A DNA stretch of 64,000 bases from Methanoculleus sp. (GTDB taxonomy: Archaea; Halobacteriota; Methanomicrobia; Methanomicrobiales; Methanoculleaceae): assembly GCF_020696975.1 (NCBI RefSeq), contig NZ_JAJGBK010000032.1, forward strand, positions 1 to 64,000, written 5' to 3'. The notes beneath the pieces are model-generated. The model saw only the letters and a list, made by a program, of their open reading frames with translations. It searched no databases and was not told the DNA's origin. The translations under genes and the position numbers were made by a program. Shown here one piece after another: positions 7,888-16,583 of this stretch; positions within the stretch are counted from its first letter, which is position 1, and each line of letters opens with the position of its first letter.

Positions 7888-9816
7888 CTACGTCACGACG
7901 AACTCGCCCTCCATCGAGGGATGGACGTCGCACCGGAAGTAGTAGGTCCCGGGCTCCGACGGCGCCGTGAAGGTGTAGGTCACCTCCGTCGGGCCAGTGA
8001 CGATCTCGCCGATGTAGATCGGTGTTGAGGCCGAAGCGTCCGTGTAGACCGCGACGTTGTGGGGGACACCGGAATCCCGGTTATCGAAGTTCATCGTCAC
8101 CTCTGCCCCCGCCGGGACCGTGATCGTCTCCGTGTCGAACTCCACGTCCACGGCAGCGATCGCCACGGTCACGCTCTCGCCTCCGGGAGCGGCGGCGGGC
8201 GGGGTCGGTGTTGCGGTCGGCGTCGGGGTCGCCGTCATGTTCCCCGGAACGAGTCTCCAGACCCTGCCGGTCATGTTGGATGCGTCCGGACCCCCGTCAT
8301 CGGTCGTGAGGACGTAGATCTCCGACTCCGCATCCATACCGAACCCCAGGAGGAAGGCATCAATAGTTCCCGCAGGCGTCCCGGTCACGTTGAGTTTCTG
8401 CAGGCTCCACATCGCGACGTCCTCGGGGGTGAGGTCCTCCGCGGAGTCGGGGAAGGCCGACGGGTCCCGGCCCTCCGGGGGCGTCGCGGCGAAGAGGGTC
8501 GCGTTCCCGATGGCGAAGTTGTTGCTCCAGTGGCCGAGGATGTAGTGCCCCGCAAGGTCCGGAAGCGCCGTGCCGTTGTAGATCCCGCCGCCGACGAAGA
8601 CGACGCCCAGGTCATGCCCGCCCTCGATGATGGGGCCGATCAGGGGGTCGCCGGAGGAACCGTTCGTCGGGCAGGTTGCCGGCGGGGTGCGGGGGTTCTC
8701 GGGGTCGAAGCAGTGGGTCCCCTCCCTGATGCGCCATCCGTAGTTGCCGCCCTTCGTGACGACATCCACCTCTTCAAAGAGGTCCTGGCCGGCATCGGCC
8801 ACATAGAGGTTGCCTTCGGCGTCAAACGAGAGGAAGGCGGGGTTCCGCAGACCGTAGGCGTAGATCTCGGGCGGGATGCTCGCGTTCGAGACGAACGGGT
8901 TGTCCGCCGGGATACCATAGAGGGTGCCCGCCTGCGTCGTCCAGGTCGCGTTCTCCGGCGGCGCCGTCACGTTCCCGGTGACGTTGTCCACGTCGATCCG
9001 GAGCACTTTGCCGTAGATCTTCGTGAGATCCTGGGCGTTCCCGATGCCGGGGGTGTGACCGGTCCCGTTGTCGTCCGCCGCGCCGCCGTCCCCGAGCGGC
9101 ACGTAGAGGTAGCCGTCACGCGGGCTGAAGACAATGCTCCCGCCGTTGTGGTTGAACTGCGGCTTGTCGATCTCCATCAGGATCTTCTCGGAGGTCATGT
9201 TGACCCGGTCGGGGTTCGCGGGATCGACCTCGAACTCCACAAGACGGTTCGTGCAGTTCCAGTCTCCGGGGGCTCCCTCACGCAGGGGTGCGCTGTAGAA
9301 CGCAAAGACCCGCCCGTTCTCCTGGAACTCGGGGTGGAAGGCTATCGAGAGGAGCCCGCGTTCGTCAAACGACGGGTCGATCTCGACCAGACGGTCGCGG
9401 ACGTCCAGGAACGGCTCCGGAACACGGGTGCCGTTCGCGTCGATGATCGAGACCGTCCCGACCTGGTCGACGACAAAGAGCCTGCCCGAGCCGTCATTGG
9501 CGGTCGTGAGCATCACCGGGGCGACGAAGCCTTCGGCCACGGGCTCAAGGCTCACGTCGAGCGTTACGTTCCCGGCAAGCCGGGTGACTGAGGTGTCGTT
9601 CTCGAAGATCGCCGCATGCGGTGACCCGGCGTTCGTCAGGTCTCCCGCAGGTGCTGTTGCGTTCGTCGCTCCCGGAGCCGTCAGGGTCTGCGGCATGGCG
9701 GGAGTGGCGTTCTCCATGACATCGGTTCCGTCACGTGGATACTCCTGGGCCCCGACGGAGACCGCCAGAGCGAGGAGCACAAGGACGGATACCATGACTA
9801 CGGCTGCTCGCGTCAT
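7888..9816 (-). CDS. Secreted PQQ-type glucose/sorbosone dehydrogenase-like protein with C-terminal cupredoxin
   Basis: 642 residues from ATG 9816 (MTRAAVVMVS), the start that directly precedes a signal peptide. Residues about 95-520 form a six-bladed beta-propeller of the soluble aldose dehydrogenase family: GSGRLFVVDQVG, DERGLLSIAFHPEF, FNHNGGSIVF, YVPLGDGGAADDN, GLRNPAFLSFD and GGNYGWRIREG. A Thr/Pro linker is followed by a cupredoxin domain with GVPHNVAVYTD and YYFRCDVHPSMEGEF. The propeller family often uses PQQ and Ca. PQQ synthesis is not expected in a methanogen, so the domain may instead bind another cofactor or act structurally. The adjacent gene carries a second copy of the cupredoxin. 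Confidence 0.8.
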   Translation of the reverse strand: MTRAAVVMVSVLVLLALAVSVGAQEYPRDGTDVMENATPAMPQTLTAPGATNATAPAGDLTNAGSPHAAIFENDTSVTRLAGNVTLDVSLEPVAEGFVAPVMLTTANDGSGRLFVVDQVGTVSIIDANGTRVPEPFLDVRDRLVEIDPSFDERGLLSIAFHPEFQENGRVFAFYSAPLREGAPGDWNCTNRLVEFEVDPANPDRVNMTSEKILMEIDKPQFNHNGGSIVFSPRDGYLYVPLGDGGAADDNGTGHTPGIGNAQDLTKIYGKVLRIDVDNVTGNVTAPPENATWTTQAGTLYGIPADNPFVSNASIPPEIYAYGLRNPAFLSFDAEGNLYVADAGQDLFEEVDVVTKGGNYGWRIREGTHCFDPENPRTPPATCPTNGSSGDPLIGPIIEGGHDLGVVFVGGGIYNGTALPDLAGHYILGHWSNNFAIGNATLFAATPPEGRDPSAFPDSAEDLTPEDVAMWSLQKLNVTGTPAGTIDAFLLGFGMDAESEIYVLTTDDGGPDASNMTGRVWRLVPGNMTATPTPTATPTPPAAAPGGESVTVAIAAVDVEFDTETITVPAGAEVTMNFDNRDSGVPHNVAVYTDASASTPIYIGEIVTGPTEVTYTFTAPSEPGTYYFRCDVHPSMEGEFVVT

Positions 9817-9879
9817 GCGCCCATCCTGTCGTCTTGAGTATATAAGGGTTGCCCGTTCCGGCCGGAACAATGGCCAATG

Positions 9880-11898
9880 CTATGGGCGCGATCCTGCCAA
9901 CCGCTCATAAATCTGGACCCCACCCTCGTCGTAGATCAGTACGAGTCCCCAATCAGGCAGCCGGATATCGTAGCGTTCGCGCTCGGGCTCCCCGACGTAG
10001 AGGAGGGTCGCGTTGTACTTCTCCATGAGCGCGAGGGTCTCCTCCGGGTTCTCGTAGATCGCCCGGATATCCGCCGGGCGTTCGGCGTACCACGCGCCGT
10101 TCCCCCGCCAGGTCAGTTCGTGGCTGATCTGGCCGAGGATCGTAGGGATGCCGGAGAACGACGAGATCCTGGAGTAGTAGGTGTAATCGCCGTTCTCGGC
10201 CTCCACGACACGGTGGTCGCCGTCGAGCGTCCGGAGGAAATCGACCGCCGCGGCCTCCCCCGGGCGTGTGGCCTCAAGGTAGGCGAACCCGTCGAGGGTG
10301 TGGTAGCCCGCGGAGGGATACTCGATCCCGAGGAGGCCGCGACCGATATCGACGTCGAGGGCAACCGGGGCGGCGATGAGGGCGGCGGCCGCTCCGACGG
10401 CAAGCCACCGGGAGGCCGGCACCGGGCGGCGGCTCGCAAGCCAGCCGGCGGCGGTAAGGAGGGCGCCGGTCCCGAGCAGGATCCAGGCGTCGAAGTAGAA
10501 CTTGAATATGGTGTTATACCGGCTATAGTCCCCGCCGAGCATCTCCTCAAGGTAGAAGACTTCGCAGAAGGCGAGGACCGCGAGCCCGGCGATAGAGAGG
10601 AGGTCGGCAAACGAGCGCTCCCGCCGGAGGAGGAGGTAGGCGAGCGGGACCAGGACGAGCGCGAGAGCGGCGTAGCCGGTCGCGAGGGCCGGAAGGGCGA
10701 CGGCGGCGATGACCGGGAGCCGCCGGATATCCCGGGCGACGGCGAGATAGACGATTCCGAGAAACCCGCCCCAGACCCCGAGGAAGGCAAGCGGGTCGGT
10801 GGGAGGAAACCCCGTCCCGATCCCGCCGATACCCGCGGGTTCGAGGGCGGGGTAGTAGGGGAGGTAGAGAGCGAAGGCAATCGCGGGGACGGCGATGGCG
10901 GCGGCGAGGGTGGAGCGGTCTCGTTCGCGGAGGGTGAGCCCGAGGAGGAAGACCGCGACGGCCGGAGCGTAGACGAGGGCGTCCCAGGAGGAGAGGAGCG
11001 GCATCGAGCCGGTGGAGAGGGCGATGAGGAGCGTGAGCGTCCCTCGCCCGCGTGTATCGAGCCCGCCCCACCGCAACCACGCAAACCCGAGGAGGAAGAT
11101 GAGGAGGAACTGGTTGAACGCGGCCATCTCGAAGGCGTGGACGTTCCCGAGGAAGAGGGAGAAGACCGGGAACTCGAACCGGGCGCCCGCGATGATCCAG
11201 TTGGTATCCTGAAACGCAGTATAGAGATCGGCGCCTGAGACGAGGGAGCGGGGAATCGACGGCGGGACAAGGAGGAGGACCGCGAGGGGGAGCCACCGCC
11301 AGCGGGGAAGGATGAGGTGTCCAAGAGCGTAGAGCGCAACAAACGACGTGCCGTAGACCGTGGCCGGGATGAGGTTGAAGACGACCTCCGACGGGGTGCC
11401 GGTGACGATGGCGAGAGAGCCCATCAGCCAGTGGCCGAGGTAGTAGTAGACGGTGAGGTGCCCGCCCGCGAACCAGGGGTCGAGCGGCGGGACGGTCGGC
11501 TCCCGGATCACGCTCGCGAGGAAGGCATGGTTCATGTACTGCTCGCTGAAGTAGCCGATGGGCGGGTTTGTGAACCGGACGGCGAGGGCAAAGAGGAACC
11601 CGACCAGGAAGACCGCGTCCCAGGCGGCGAGACTCTGGATCTCCTGGAGGCGGTAGTCGCCTCGCCGGATGCCCGGGATCCCGAGGGCCAGGAAGGCGAG
11701 GAGGGCGAGGGCGACCGGGATGCGGAGGAGGCCGCAGTACCAGGTCAGGAGGCCGAAGAGGAGGAGGGAGACCGGGTAGGCCGCCGGGTAGGCATAGGCA
11801 CCGAGCGCCGGACGGAGGCGGGGCCAGAGGGCCATCTGGAGCCCTTTGAGGAGTCCGGCCCAGAGGAGGACGTCGTATGCCTGCACCAGGAGGTTCAC
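9880..11898 (-). CDS. DUF2298 / YYY-domain polytopic membrane protein
   Basis: 672 residues with about a dozen membrane segments. The motif HLTVYYYLGHWLMGSL contains the tyrosine triplet that names the Chlor_Arch_YYY family. A conserved GGDYSRYNTIFKFYFDAW segment follows, and a soluble C-terminal tail (VLIYDEGGVQIYERL) ends the protein. Members are distantly related to GT-C glycosyltransferases and are thought to act in surface glycan or membrane biogenesis; activity is unproven. It ends 63 bases upstream of the sugar dehydrogenase-like gene on the same strand. Confidence 0.8.
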   Translation of the reverse strand: MNLLVQAYDVLLWAGLLKGLQMALWPRLRPALGAYAYPAAYPVSLLLFGLLTWYCGLLRIPVALALLAFLALGIPGIRRGDYRLQEIQSLAAWDAVFLVGFLFALAVRFTNPPIGYFSEQYMNHAFLASVIREPTVPPLDPWFAGGHLTVYYYLGHWLMGSLAIVTGTPSEVVFNLIPATVYGTSFVALYALGHLILPRWRWLPLAVLLLVPPSIPRSLVSGADLYTAFQDTNWIIAGARFEFPVFSLFLGNVHAFEMAAFNQFLLIFLLGFAWLRWGGLDTRGRGTLTLLIALSTGSMPLLSSWDALVYAPAVAVFLLGLTLRERDRSTLAAAIAVPAIAFALYLPYYPALEPAGIGGIGTGFPPTDPLAFLGVWGGFLGIVYLAVARDIRRLPVIAAVALPALATGYAALALVLVPLAYLLLRRERSFADLLSIAGLAVLAFCEVFYLEEMLGGDYSRYNTIFKFYFDAWILLGTGALLTAAGWLASRRPVPASRWLAVGAAAALIAAPVALDVDIGRGLLGIEYPSAGYHTLDGFAYLEATRPGEAAAVDFLRTLDGDHRVVEAENGDYTYYSRISSFSGIPTILGQISHELTWRGNGAWYAERPADIRAIYENPEETLALMEKYNATLLYVGEPERERYDIRLPDWGLVLIYDEGGVQIYERLAGSRP

Positions 11899-11990
11899 AC
11901 CCTGCTATCGTGGATGGGGATATATGCGTTTTGCGCTCATCCTCGCGGGGGCAGGGTATAACCGCGATCCCGACGATATCCAGCTGAGAT

Positions 11991-12842
11991 ATGATCGACG
12001 AGAAGAAGAGGAAACAGCCGGGGATCATCCCCCTCCGGGGGAAGGGGAGGGTCGCCGTCCGGGGGAAGATCCCGGCCGGCGTGATGACCGCGCCGCAGAT
12101 GGCGGCGGTGGCCCGGATCGCGGAGGAGTTCGGGGACGGCACGGTCGGGCTGACCACCCGGCTCAACGTGGAGATCCCCGGTGTCGACCGGCGGGACGCC
12201 GGTGCGGTCGCAGAACGGCTCCGGGAGGCCGGGATCGAGGCCGGGAGTACCGGCGCTGCGCTCCGGTCCGTCGTCGCCTGCAAGGGCACGGTCTGCAGGC
12301 ACGGGTGCTGCGACACGCAGGGGCTCGCCCGGGCGATCGAGGAGCGCTACGGCGGGTGCAGCCTCCCCTGGAAACTCAAGATCGCCGTCACGGGGTGCGC
12401 CAACAACTGCGGAAAGGTGCAGTTAAACGACATCGGGATCATGGGCCGGCGGCTCCCGGCGTTCGGCGCCGGGGAGTGCAACGGCTGCGGTGCGTGCGAG
12501 AAGGTCTGCCGGGAGGGGGCGGTCCGGGTCGTCGACGGCGAGGCCCGCCACGCGGAAGAGAACTGTGTCGGCTGCGGCGACTGCATAGCCGTCTGCCCCA
12601 TGGGGGCGATCGGCGTCGCGGCAAAAGGAGTCCGCCTCTTCCTCGGCGGGAGGTCGGGCCGGGTCCTCCGGGCCGGCGTCGAGGCCGACGGGCTCGTCGG
12701 CGAGGACGAGGCTCTGGAGGTTGTCGGGAGGCTGCTCGACTGTTTCCGGGAGAACGGGCTTCCCGGGGAGCGATTCGGGGAGATGATGGAGCGGGTGGGA
12801 AGAGACGCGGTCTTTGCCGCCGCGGGGCTCCGGCCGCGGTGA
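11991..12842 (+). CDS. Dissimilatory-type sulfite reductase-like protein with ferredoxin insert
   Basis: 283 residues. The N-terminal half has the nitrite/sulfite reductase substrate-binding fold (TTRLNVEIPGV). Next are the Cys motifs of the siroheme-[4Fe-4S] site (CKGTVCRHGCCD and CANNCGKVQ). An 8Fe ferredoxin module follows (CNGCGACEKVC and CVGCGDCIAVC), then a return to the reductase C-terminal region. This is the arrangement of the small Dsr-LP/Fsr-C-like proteins of methanogens. It may reduce sulfite or a related sulfur/nitrogen species in the cytoplasm using ferredoxin electrons; the substrate is not proven. Confidence 0.8.
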   Translation: MIDEKKRKQPGIIPLRGKGRVAVRGKIPAGVMTAPQMAAVARIAEEFGDGTVGLTTRLNVEIPGVDRRDAGAVAERLREAGIEAGSTGAALRSVVACKGTVCRHGCCDTQGLARAIEERYGGCSLPWKLKIAVTGCANNCGKVQLNDIGIMGRRLPAFGAGECNGCGACEKVCREGAVRVVDGEARHAEENCVGCGDCIAVCPMGAIGVAAKGVRLFLGGRSGRVLRAGVEADGLVGEDEALEVVGRLLDCFRENGLPGERFGEMMERVGRDAVFAAAGLRPR

Positions 12843-12852
12843 ACTCACCTCC

Positions 12853-13098
12853 TTACTGCGGCGGCAGCGCCTCCGCTCTCGGCCCGCCGTCCCAGTCACC
12901 GCACCCGGCGACGACCCGCCACGTCTCCCGAAACCCCTCCTCCTCCAGCCGCACGATCCGGGCGGTCCCGCCGAGGCTCTCCTCGACCTCAAAGAACTCC
13001 CGCGCCTTCTGCTCGTTGAACGGCCCGTAGCGCTCGATGCCGCCGCGGTCGCCGAGGACCTCGACCCGGTACTTCAGTCGGGATACGTCCATCATCAT
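12853..13098 (-). CDS. Small hypothetical protein
   Basis: 81 residues starting MMMDVSRLKY, with GGTGA upstream. A small alpha/beta domain (YRVEVLGDRGGIERYGPFNE and VEESLGGTARIVRLEEEGF) with no export signal. It is convergent with the reductase gene, ending 10 bases from its stop. I do not recognise the family. Confidence 0.5.
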   Translation of the reverse strand: MMMDVSRLKYRVEVLGDRGGIERYGPFNEQKAREFFEVEESLGGTARIVRLEEEGFRETWRVVAGCGDWDGGPRAEALPPQ

Positions 13099-13206
13099 TC
13101 ACCGGACGTGGAATCGCCTGCAGCTCCATAAACCCTGCGGGCACCCCGGCGGAGCAAAGATTTAACGCCCCCTTAGCCCTATTACCTCTCAAAGAAGGTT
13201 CTACCA

Positions 13207-13533
13207 ATGCCACGGAGGCCGGAGGAGATACCCCCGCACTGGACCGTGCGATCGATCATCGACACGCTCAAAAGAGCGAAGCCGTACCTTCGGGAACGGT
13301 ATCGCGTCCGGGAGATCGGGGTCTTTGGCTCGTATGTGCGCAATGAGCAGGGCACGGGGAGCGACCTTGACATCCTGGTCGAGCTCGATGAGCCGATCGG
13401 CTGGGACGTCGTAGACCTCAAAGAGGATCTGGAGAGGATCCTCGGTCTCCCTGTAGATCTCGTGTTGAAAGGCGGGATAACCCGGCGGCCGCGGCTCATG
13501 CGCGTCGTCGACGCGGAAGCGGTGTATGCCTGA
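13207..13533 (+). CDS. MNT-type nucleotidyltransferase without HEPN partner
   Basis: 108 residues. The signature GSYVRNEQGTGSDLDILVEL is the minimal nucleotidyltransferase motif GSx10DxD, with a third acidic residue expected at VDLVL. MNT proteins (MntA) normally antagonise a HEPN toxin (HepT) encoded next to them, by AMPylation. No HEPN gene follows; the next genuine gene is a zinc-ribbon protein. It may be a solitary antitoxin or an independent nucleotidyltransferase. Confidence 0.75.
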   Translation: MPRRPEEIPPHWTVRSIIDTLKRAKPYLRERYRVREIGVFGSYVRNEQGTGSDLDILVELDEPIGWDVVDLKEDLERILGLPVDLVLKGGITRRPRLMRVVDAEAVYA

Positions 13534-13615
13534 ACAGAGGCAAACGAGAGCCCGGGTGCTCCGCGAAATGCGGGGACCGTGTCACGGCAGTCAGGAAGAA
13601 CCCGGGCCGATACCG

Positions 13616-13631
13616 TACATTATATACTATA
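13616..13631 (+). promoter_or_regulatory. TATA element upstream of zinc-ribbon gene
   Basis: ACATTATATACTATAC is a strong AT-rich box in otherwise GC-rich DNA, about 35-50 bases before the ATG at 13665. This is suitable for an archaeal promoter with a short leader. Confidence 0.5.
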
Positions 13632-13664
13632 CACCCGTATCTCTACAGGCAGTGTTCTATCTGC

Positions 13665-13859
13665 ATGAGCAATCCAATGGATTATAACAGAGGCAACAGA
13701 AATTTCGGTGGTCCGAGGAACTTCGGCGGCCCCCGTGAAATGACCAAGACCATTTGTTCCGACTGCGGTAAAGAGTGCGAAGTCCCGTTCAAGCCGACCG
13801 AAGGCAGACCCGTCTATTGCCAGGACTGCCTCCCCAAGCACAGAAAACCCCGGTTCTAA
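13665..13859 (+). CDS. CxxC-x17-CxxC zinc-ribbon protein
   Basis: 64 residues. An Asn/Gly/Arg-rich N-terminus with two near repeats of FGGPR leads to CSDCGKECEV...YCQDC: two CxxC pairs separated by exactly 17 residues, which defines the CxxC-x17-CxxC family. A further Cys (KEC) lies between. The basic tail (KHRKPRF) suggests nucleic-acid contact. The role is unknown. It has its own TATA box and an oligo-T terminator, so it is probably a monocistronic, well-expressed gene. Confidence 0.8.
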   Translation: MSNPMDYNRGNRNFGGPRNFGGPREMTKTICSDCGKECEVPFKPTEGRPVYCQDCLPKHRKPRF

Positions 13860-13875
13860 ACAATAATTAACTCTC

Positions 13876-13881
13876 TTTTTT
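13876..13881 (+). terminator. Oligo-T terminator
   Basis: Six T residues 17 bases after the zinc-ribbon stop codon, within an AT-rich stretch. Confidence 0.45.
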
Positions 13882-13948
13882 CGCGAATCGTTCCACCAGG
13901 CAACTGACGATATTTCCCGGGAGCGGAGCGGTTCAAAAATTGGCGGGC

Positions 13949-14818
13949 TCAGATGAGCCCGAGTTCGGCAAAAAGGTTGTCCCGGAGGGCATAAAGCGCC
14001 TCCGCCGCCGGGGAGTCGCCCCGGGTCACGGGCCGGCCGCTCCGGACCGCGGCGACGACCGCCGGGTCGAACGGGATCTTCCCCACCACCCGGATGCCCG
14101 CCTTTTCGCAGTAGTCCTCGATCCTGGCGCAGATATCCTCCGCAAGGTCGAACCGGTTGATCGCGACAAAGATCCGGACCTCAAAGCGGCGGGAGACCGT
14201 GACGAGCCGTGCGAGATCGTGGAGCGCCGAGACCCCCGGCTCCGTGACGACGAGGATCGCGTCCATCCCGCCGATTGTCGCGATCAGCGGGCAGCCTATC
14301 CCCGGCGGGCCGTCGGCGAGGAGGAGGTCGGCGCCGTTCGACCGGGCGAACGCCCGTTTCTTCACCCCGGTGACGAGCAGCCCCGAGTTCCCGGAGCCCG
14401 GGAAGAGACGGGCGTGGGCGAGATCGCCCTTCCCGGTGGACGAGACGTAGATCTCGCCGCAGACACGCGGCTCCATCCGGACCGCACCCACCGGGCAGAC
14501 GTACGTGCAGACGCCGCAGCCCTCGCAGTGCTGGGCATCCACCCTCCAGGCATCGTCGCAGCGCACGATTGCCTCGAACCGGCAATGGTCGGTGCAGATC
14601 CCGCAGTCACGGCACCGTTCGGGATCAATCCGGGCCGCCGCAAGCCCCCGGAACTCTTCCGTGCTGATCCGGCAGGGGTCGAGGAGGAGTTCCAGGTTCG
14701 CGGCGTCCACGTCGCAGTCGGCGAGGACCTGCGGCACAGCGCTCACGTCCGCGAGCGCCGCCGTCACCATCGTCTTCCCTGTGCCGCCCTTGCCGCTCAC
14801 GACCGCGAGCCGGATCAC
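13949..14818 (-). CDS. MinD-superfamily P-loop ATPase with inserted ferredoxin domain (second copy)
   Basis: 289 residues from GTG 14818, which overlaps the TGA of the gene upstream by four bases (GTGA), fixing the start. Deviant Walker A: SGKGGTGKT. An inserted 8Fe ferredoxin (CRDCGICTDHC and CEGCGVCTYVC) sits near residues 70-115. Walker B-like LLLADGPPGIGCP. These MinD/Mrp-type ATPases are tied to Fe-S cluster handling and occur in pairs beside NifX-domain proteins in many anaerobes. Translational coupling suggests a hetero-complex with the preceding gene product. Confidence 0.85.
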   Translation of the reverse strand: MIRLAVVSGKGGTGKTMVTAALADVSAVPQVLADCDVDAANLELLLDPCRISTEEFRGLAAARIDPERCRDCGICTDHCRFEAIVRCDDAWRVDAQHCEGCGVCTYVCPVGAVRMEPRVCGEIYVSSTGKGDLAHARLFPGSGNSGLLVTGVKKRAFARSNGADLLLADGPPGIGCPLIATIGGMDAILVVTEPGVSALHDLARLVTVSRRFEVRIFVAINRFDLAEDICARIEDYCEKAGIRVVGKIPFDPAVVAAVRSGRPVTRGDSPAAEALYALRDNLFAELGLI

Positions 14819-15666
14819 GGGCTCACCCCCGCAATCTGCACTATCCCCTCGTAAAGACCGGCGAATCGCTCCTCCCACCCCGAAAGGAGCGAAGCGATGA
14901 GCCCGCCCCGGTTCTGGACGGCGGCGATCTCCCGGGAGAACGGGATGGTCATCAGGACGGGAAGCCCGTGGTCGCGGCAGAACCCGGAGATCGCCGCATC
15001 CTCACCATCGCTCCGGTTGATGACGACACCGGCGGGGATGCCGAGCCTCTCCACCACCTCCACGGCGAGCCGGAGATCGTGCAGCCCGAACGGCGTCGAC
15101 TCCGTGACCAGGACGCAGGCATCGCTCCCCTCAAGGGTCTCGATGACCGGGCAGGCGATCCCCGGCGAGGCGTCGTAGAGGGTGAGCGGGTGCCCTTCGC
15201 CGAGCATCTTTGCCACCCGGATGACCGCCGGGGCCTGCACCTCCCCCTCGTTCAAGACCCCGCTCACCAGGGTGAGGCGGGGGAGGGGGCGGGAGCACGC
15301 CACCCGGCCGACGGTGCGCCGGACCTCCCGGACGGCCCCCTGCGGGCAGACGAGGACGCAGCCCCCGCAGGAGTGGCAGAGGTCCGGGAAGACCAGAACA
15401 CGGTCTTTGAGGACCGAAAGCGCTCCGAAGTTGCAGAACCTCCCGCACTCACCGCAGAAGGTGCATCGGGTGGGGTCGATCACCGGGACCGGCGTCGTCA
15501 CCGGCACGTCCACGGCGCCGGCCGGGAAGAAGAGGTGGAGGTTCGGCTCCTCGACGTCGCAGTCGACGAGCACGACGTCGCGGGAGCGGGCGAGCGTGCA
15601 GGCGAGGTTCGCCGCCACCGTGCTCTTCCCGGTACCGCCCTTGCCGCTTGCAATCGCGATCTTCAT
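14815..15666 (-). CDS. MinD-superfamily P-loop ATPase with inserted ferredoxin domain (first copy)
   Basis: 283 residues. The deviant Walker A is ASGKGGTGKST. The ferredoxin insert (CTFCGECGRFC and CHSCGGCVLVC) is near residues 65-110. TLYDASPGIACPV is the Walker B region. It starts inside an ATGA overlap with the NifX-type gene upstream and overlaps the next MinD gene by four bases, so the three genes form one translation-coupled operon. Likely role: an ATP-dependent Fe-S or metallocofactor carrier/scaffold with the NifX proteins (inference from family context). Confidence 0.85.
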   Translation of the reverse strand: MKIAIASGKGGTGKSTVAANLACTLARSRDVVLVDCDVEEPNLHLFFPAGAVDVPVTTPVPVIDPTRCTFCGECGRFCNFGALSVLKDRVLVFPDLCHSCGGCVLVCPQGAVREVRRTVGRVACSRPLPRLTLVSGVLNEGEVQAPAVIRVAKMLGEGHPLTLYDASPGIACPVIETLEGSDACVLVTESTPFGLHDLRLAVEVVERLGIPAGVVINRSDGEDAAISGFCRDHGLPVLMTIPFSREIAAVQNRGGLIASLLSGWEERFAGLYEGIVQIAGVSP

Positions 15667-15995
15667 AGCGGCTTCAGGTTCCCCGCGGCGTACTCCGCAA
15701 GGGCGTCGGCCACGGTGCCGCTCCCACGGTAGGCGTATGCCCTGATCCCCCCGGCTTCGAGCGCTTTGGCGGCGTTTCCACCGACCTGACCGGTGATGAG
15801 GATGGTCGCGCCGTGTTCCGCGAGCATCTGGACCGCCCGGGGACCGACCCCGCCGGCAGCGTCGATGAGGGGGTTTTCAACCGATTCCGACTTCCCCGTC
15901 TCCGTATCAACGAAGACGAAACAGGGTGCCCGGCCGAACCGCTGCTCGACCGGGGCATCCGTGCCCGTGGTGCGGGCTGTGATGCTGACAATCAT
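15663..15995 (-). CDS. NifX/NifB-C domain (FeMo-cofactor-type) protein
   Basis: 110 residues from ATG 15995, preceded by GAGGAACC. The fold signature is the dinitrogenase iron-molybdenum cofactor domain: VEQRFGRAPCFVFVD, GVGPRAVQMLAEHGATILITG and VGGNAAKALEAGGI. Such small proteins bind metal clusters or cofactor precursors. No nitrogenase genes are visible nearby, so general Fe-S or cofactor trafficking with the two MinD ATPases is more likely. Confidence 0.8.
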   Translation of the reverse strand: MIVSITARTTGTDAPVEQRFGRAPCFVFVDTETGKSESVENPLIDAAGGVGPRAVQMLAEHGATILITGQVGGNAAKALEAGGIRAYAYRGSGTVADALAEYAAGNLKPL

Positions 15996-16051
15996 ACTGG
16001 TTCCTCGGGATAATTCTGACTCATGAGCATGATGCTGGGTTGCGCACCAGT

Positions 16052-16411
16052 TCAGTGGCTCCCGCCACACTCCCCGCCGTCCTCGTGATGGCAGGAACTC
16101 TCGCCCGGCGTGAGGCGGCCGGCGATGTAATCCTGTGCGATGTAGTCGACGTTTCCGCTGATCCCGAGGAGAACCTCGATGCCGTTTCCATGGAAGAGGT
16201 CGACGGCCCGCGGCCCCATCCCGCCGGCAATGATCAGGTTGACCCCCTGCTCCGCGAGGAAGACCGGGAGCCTCCCGGGTTCGTGACCAGGGTTCGGGAG
16301 GTCGTCTTTGCGGTAGATGATCGAATCCTCCACGTCGAATATCGCATACCCTTCACAGTGCCCGAAGTGCCCGGACACCTGGTTTTTGTCCTGTGCAATC
16401 GCAATCCTCAT
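16052..16411 (-). CDS. NifX/NifB-C domain protein with His/Cys-rich tail
   Basis: 119 residues from ATG 16411 (MRIAIAQDKN), preceded by GTGAG. Family motifs are VSGHFGHCEGYAIFD, QGVNLIIAGGMGPRAVDLF and a C-terminal metal-binding-like tail, SSCHHEDGGECGGSH. First gene of the NifX-MinD-MinD run, with 56 bases to the next gene. A palindrome-like element at 16458 lies in its promoter region and recurs upstream of the DUF5320 gene at 23210. Confidence 0.8.
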   Translation of the reverse strand: MRIAIAQDKNQVSGHFGHCEGYAIFDVEDSIIYRKDDLPNPGHEPGRLPVFLAEQGVNLIIAGGMGPRAVDLFHGNGIEVLLGISGNVDYIAQDYIAGRLTPGESSCHHEDGGECGGSH

Positions 16412-16457
16412 GATCTCACGTCTCCTATCGCTCACACGGAGCCGCATGCAGACATAC

Positions 16458-16474
16458 TACACATATGCGCAAAA
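16458..16474 (-). promoter_or_regulatory. Candidate operator: TACACATATGCGCAAAA
   Basis: About 47-63 bases upstream of the NifX-type start at 16411. It matches 15 of 17 bases of TACACATATGAGTAAAA at 23231, upstream of DUF5320-DUF134. The core is a partial palindrome centred on CATATG. A DNA-binding protein such as DUF134 is a natural candidate ligand (inference). Confidence 0.45.
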
Positions 16475-16583
16475 GAAAGTAAAACCATCTATCGTACCAT
16501 TCGGGCGACGCAGTACCGGACCGGGGAACATTTTTTAAGGCGAGCGACATCCTGCGGTGTAGTTGTAAAACCTGGTGAGAGTG

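Noticed and set aside
15663-16411. Nitrogenase accessory locus
   Set aside because: NifX-type domains are present, but no nifH/D/K or NifB radical-SAM gene is visible; the MinD-Fd partners point to general Fe-S handling.
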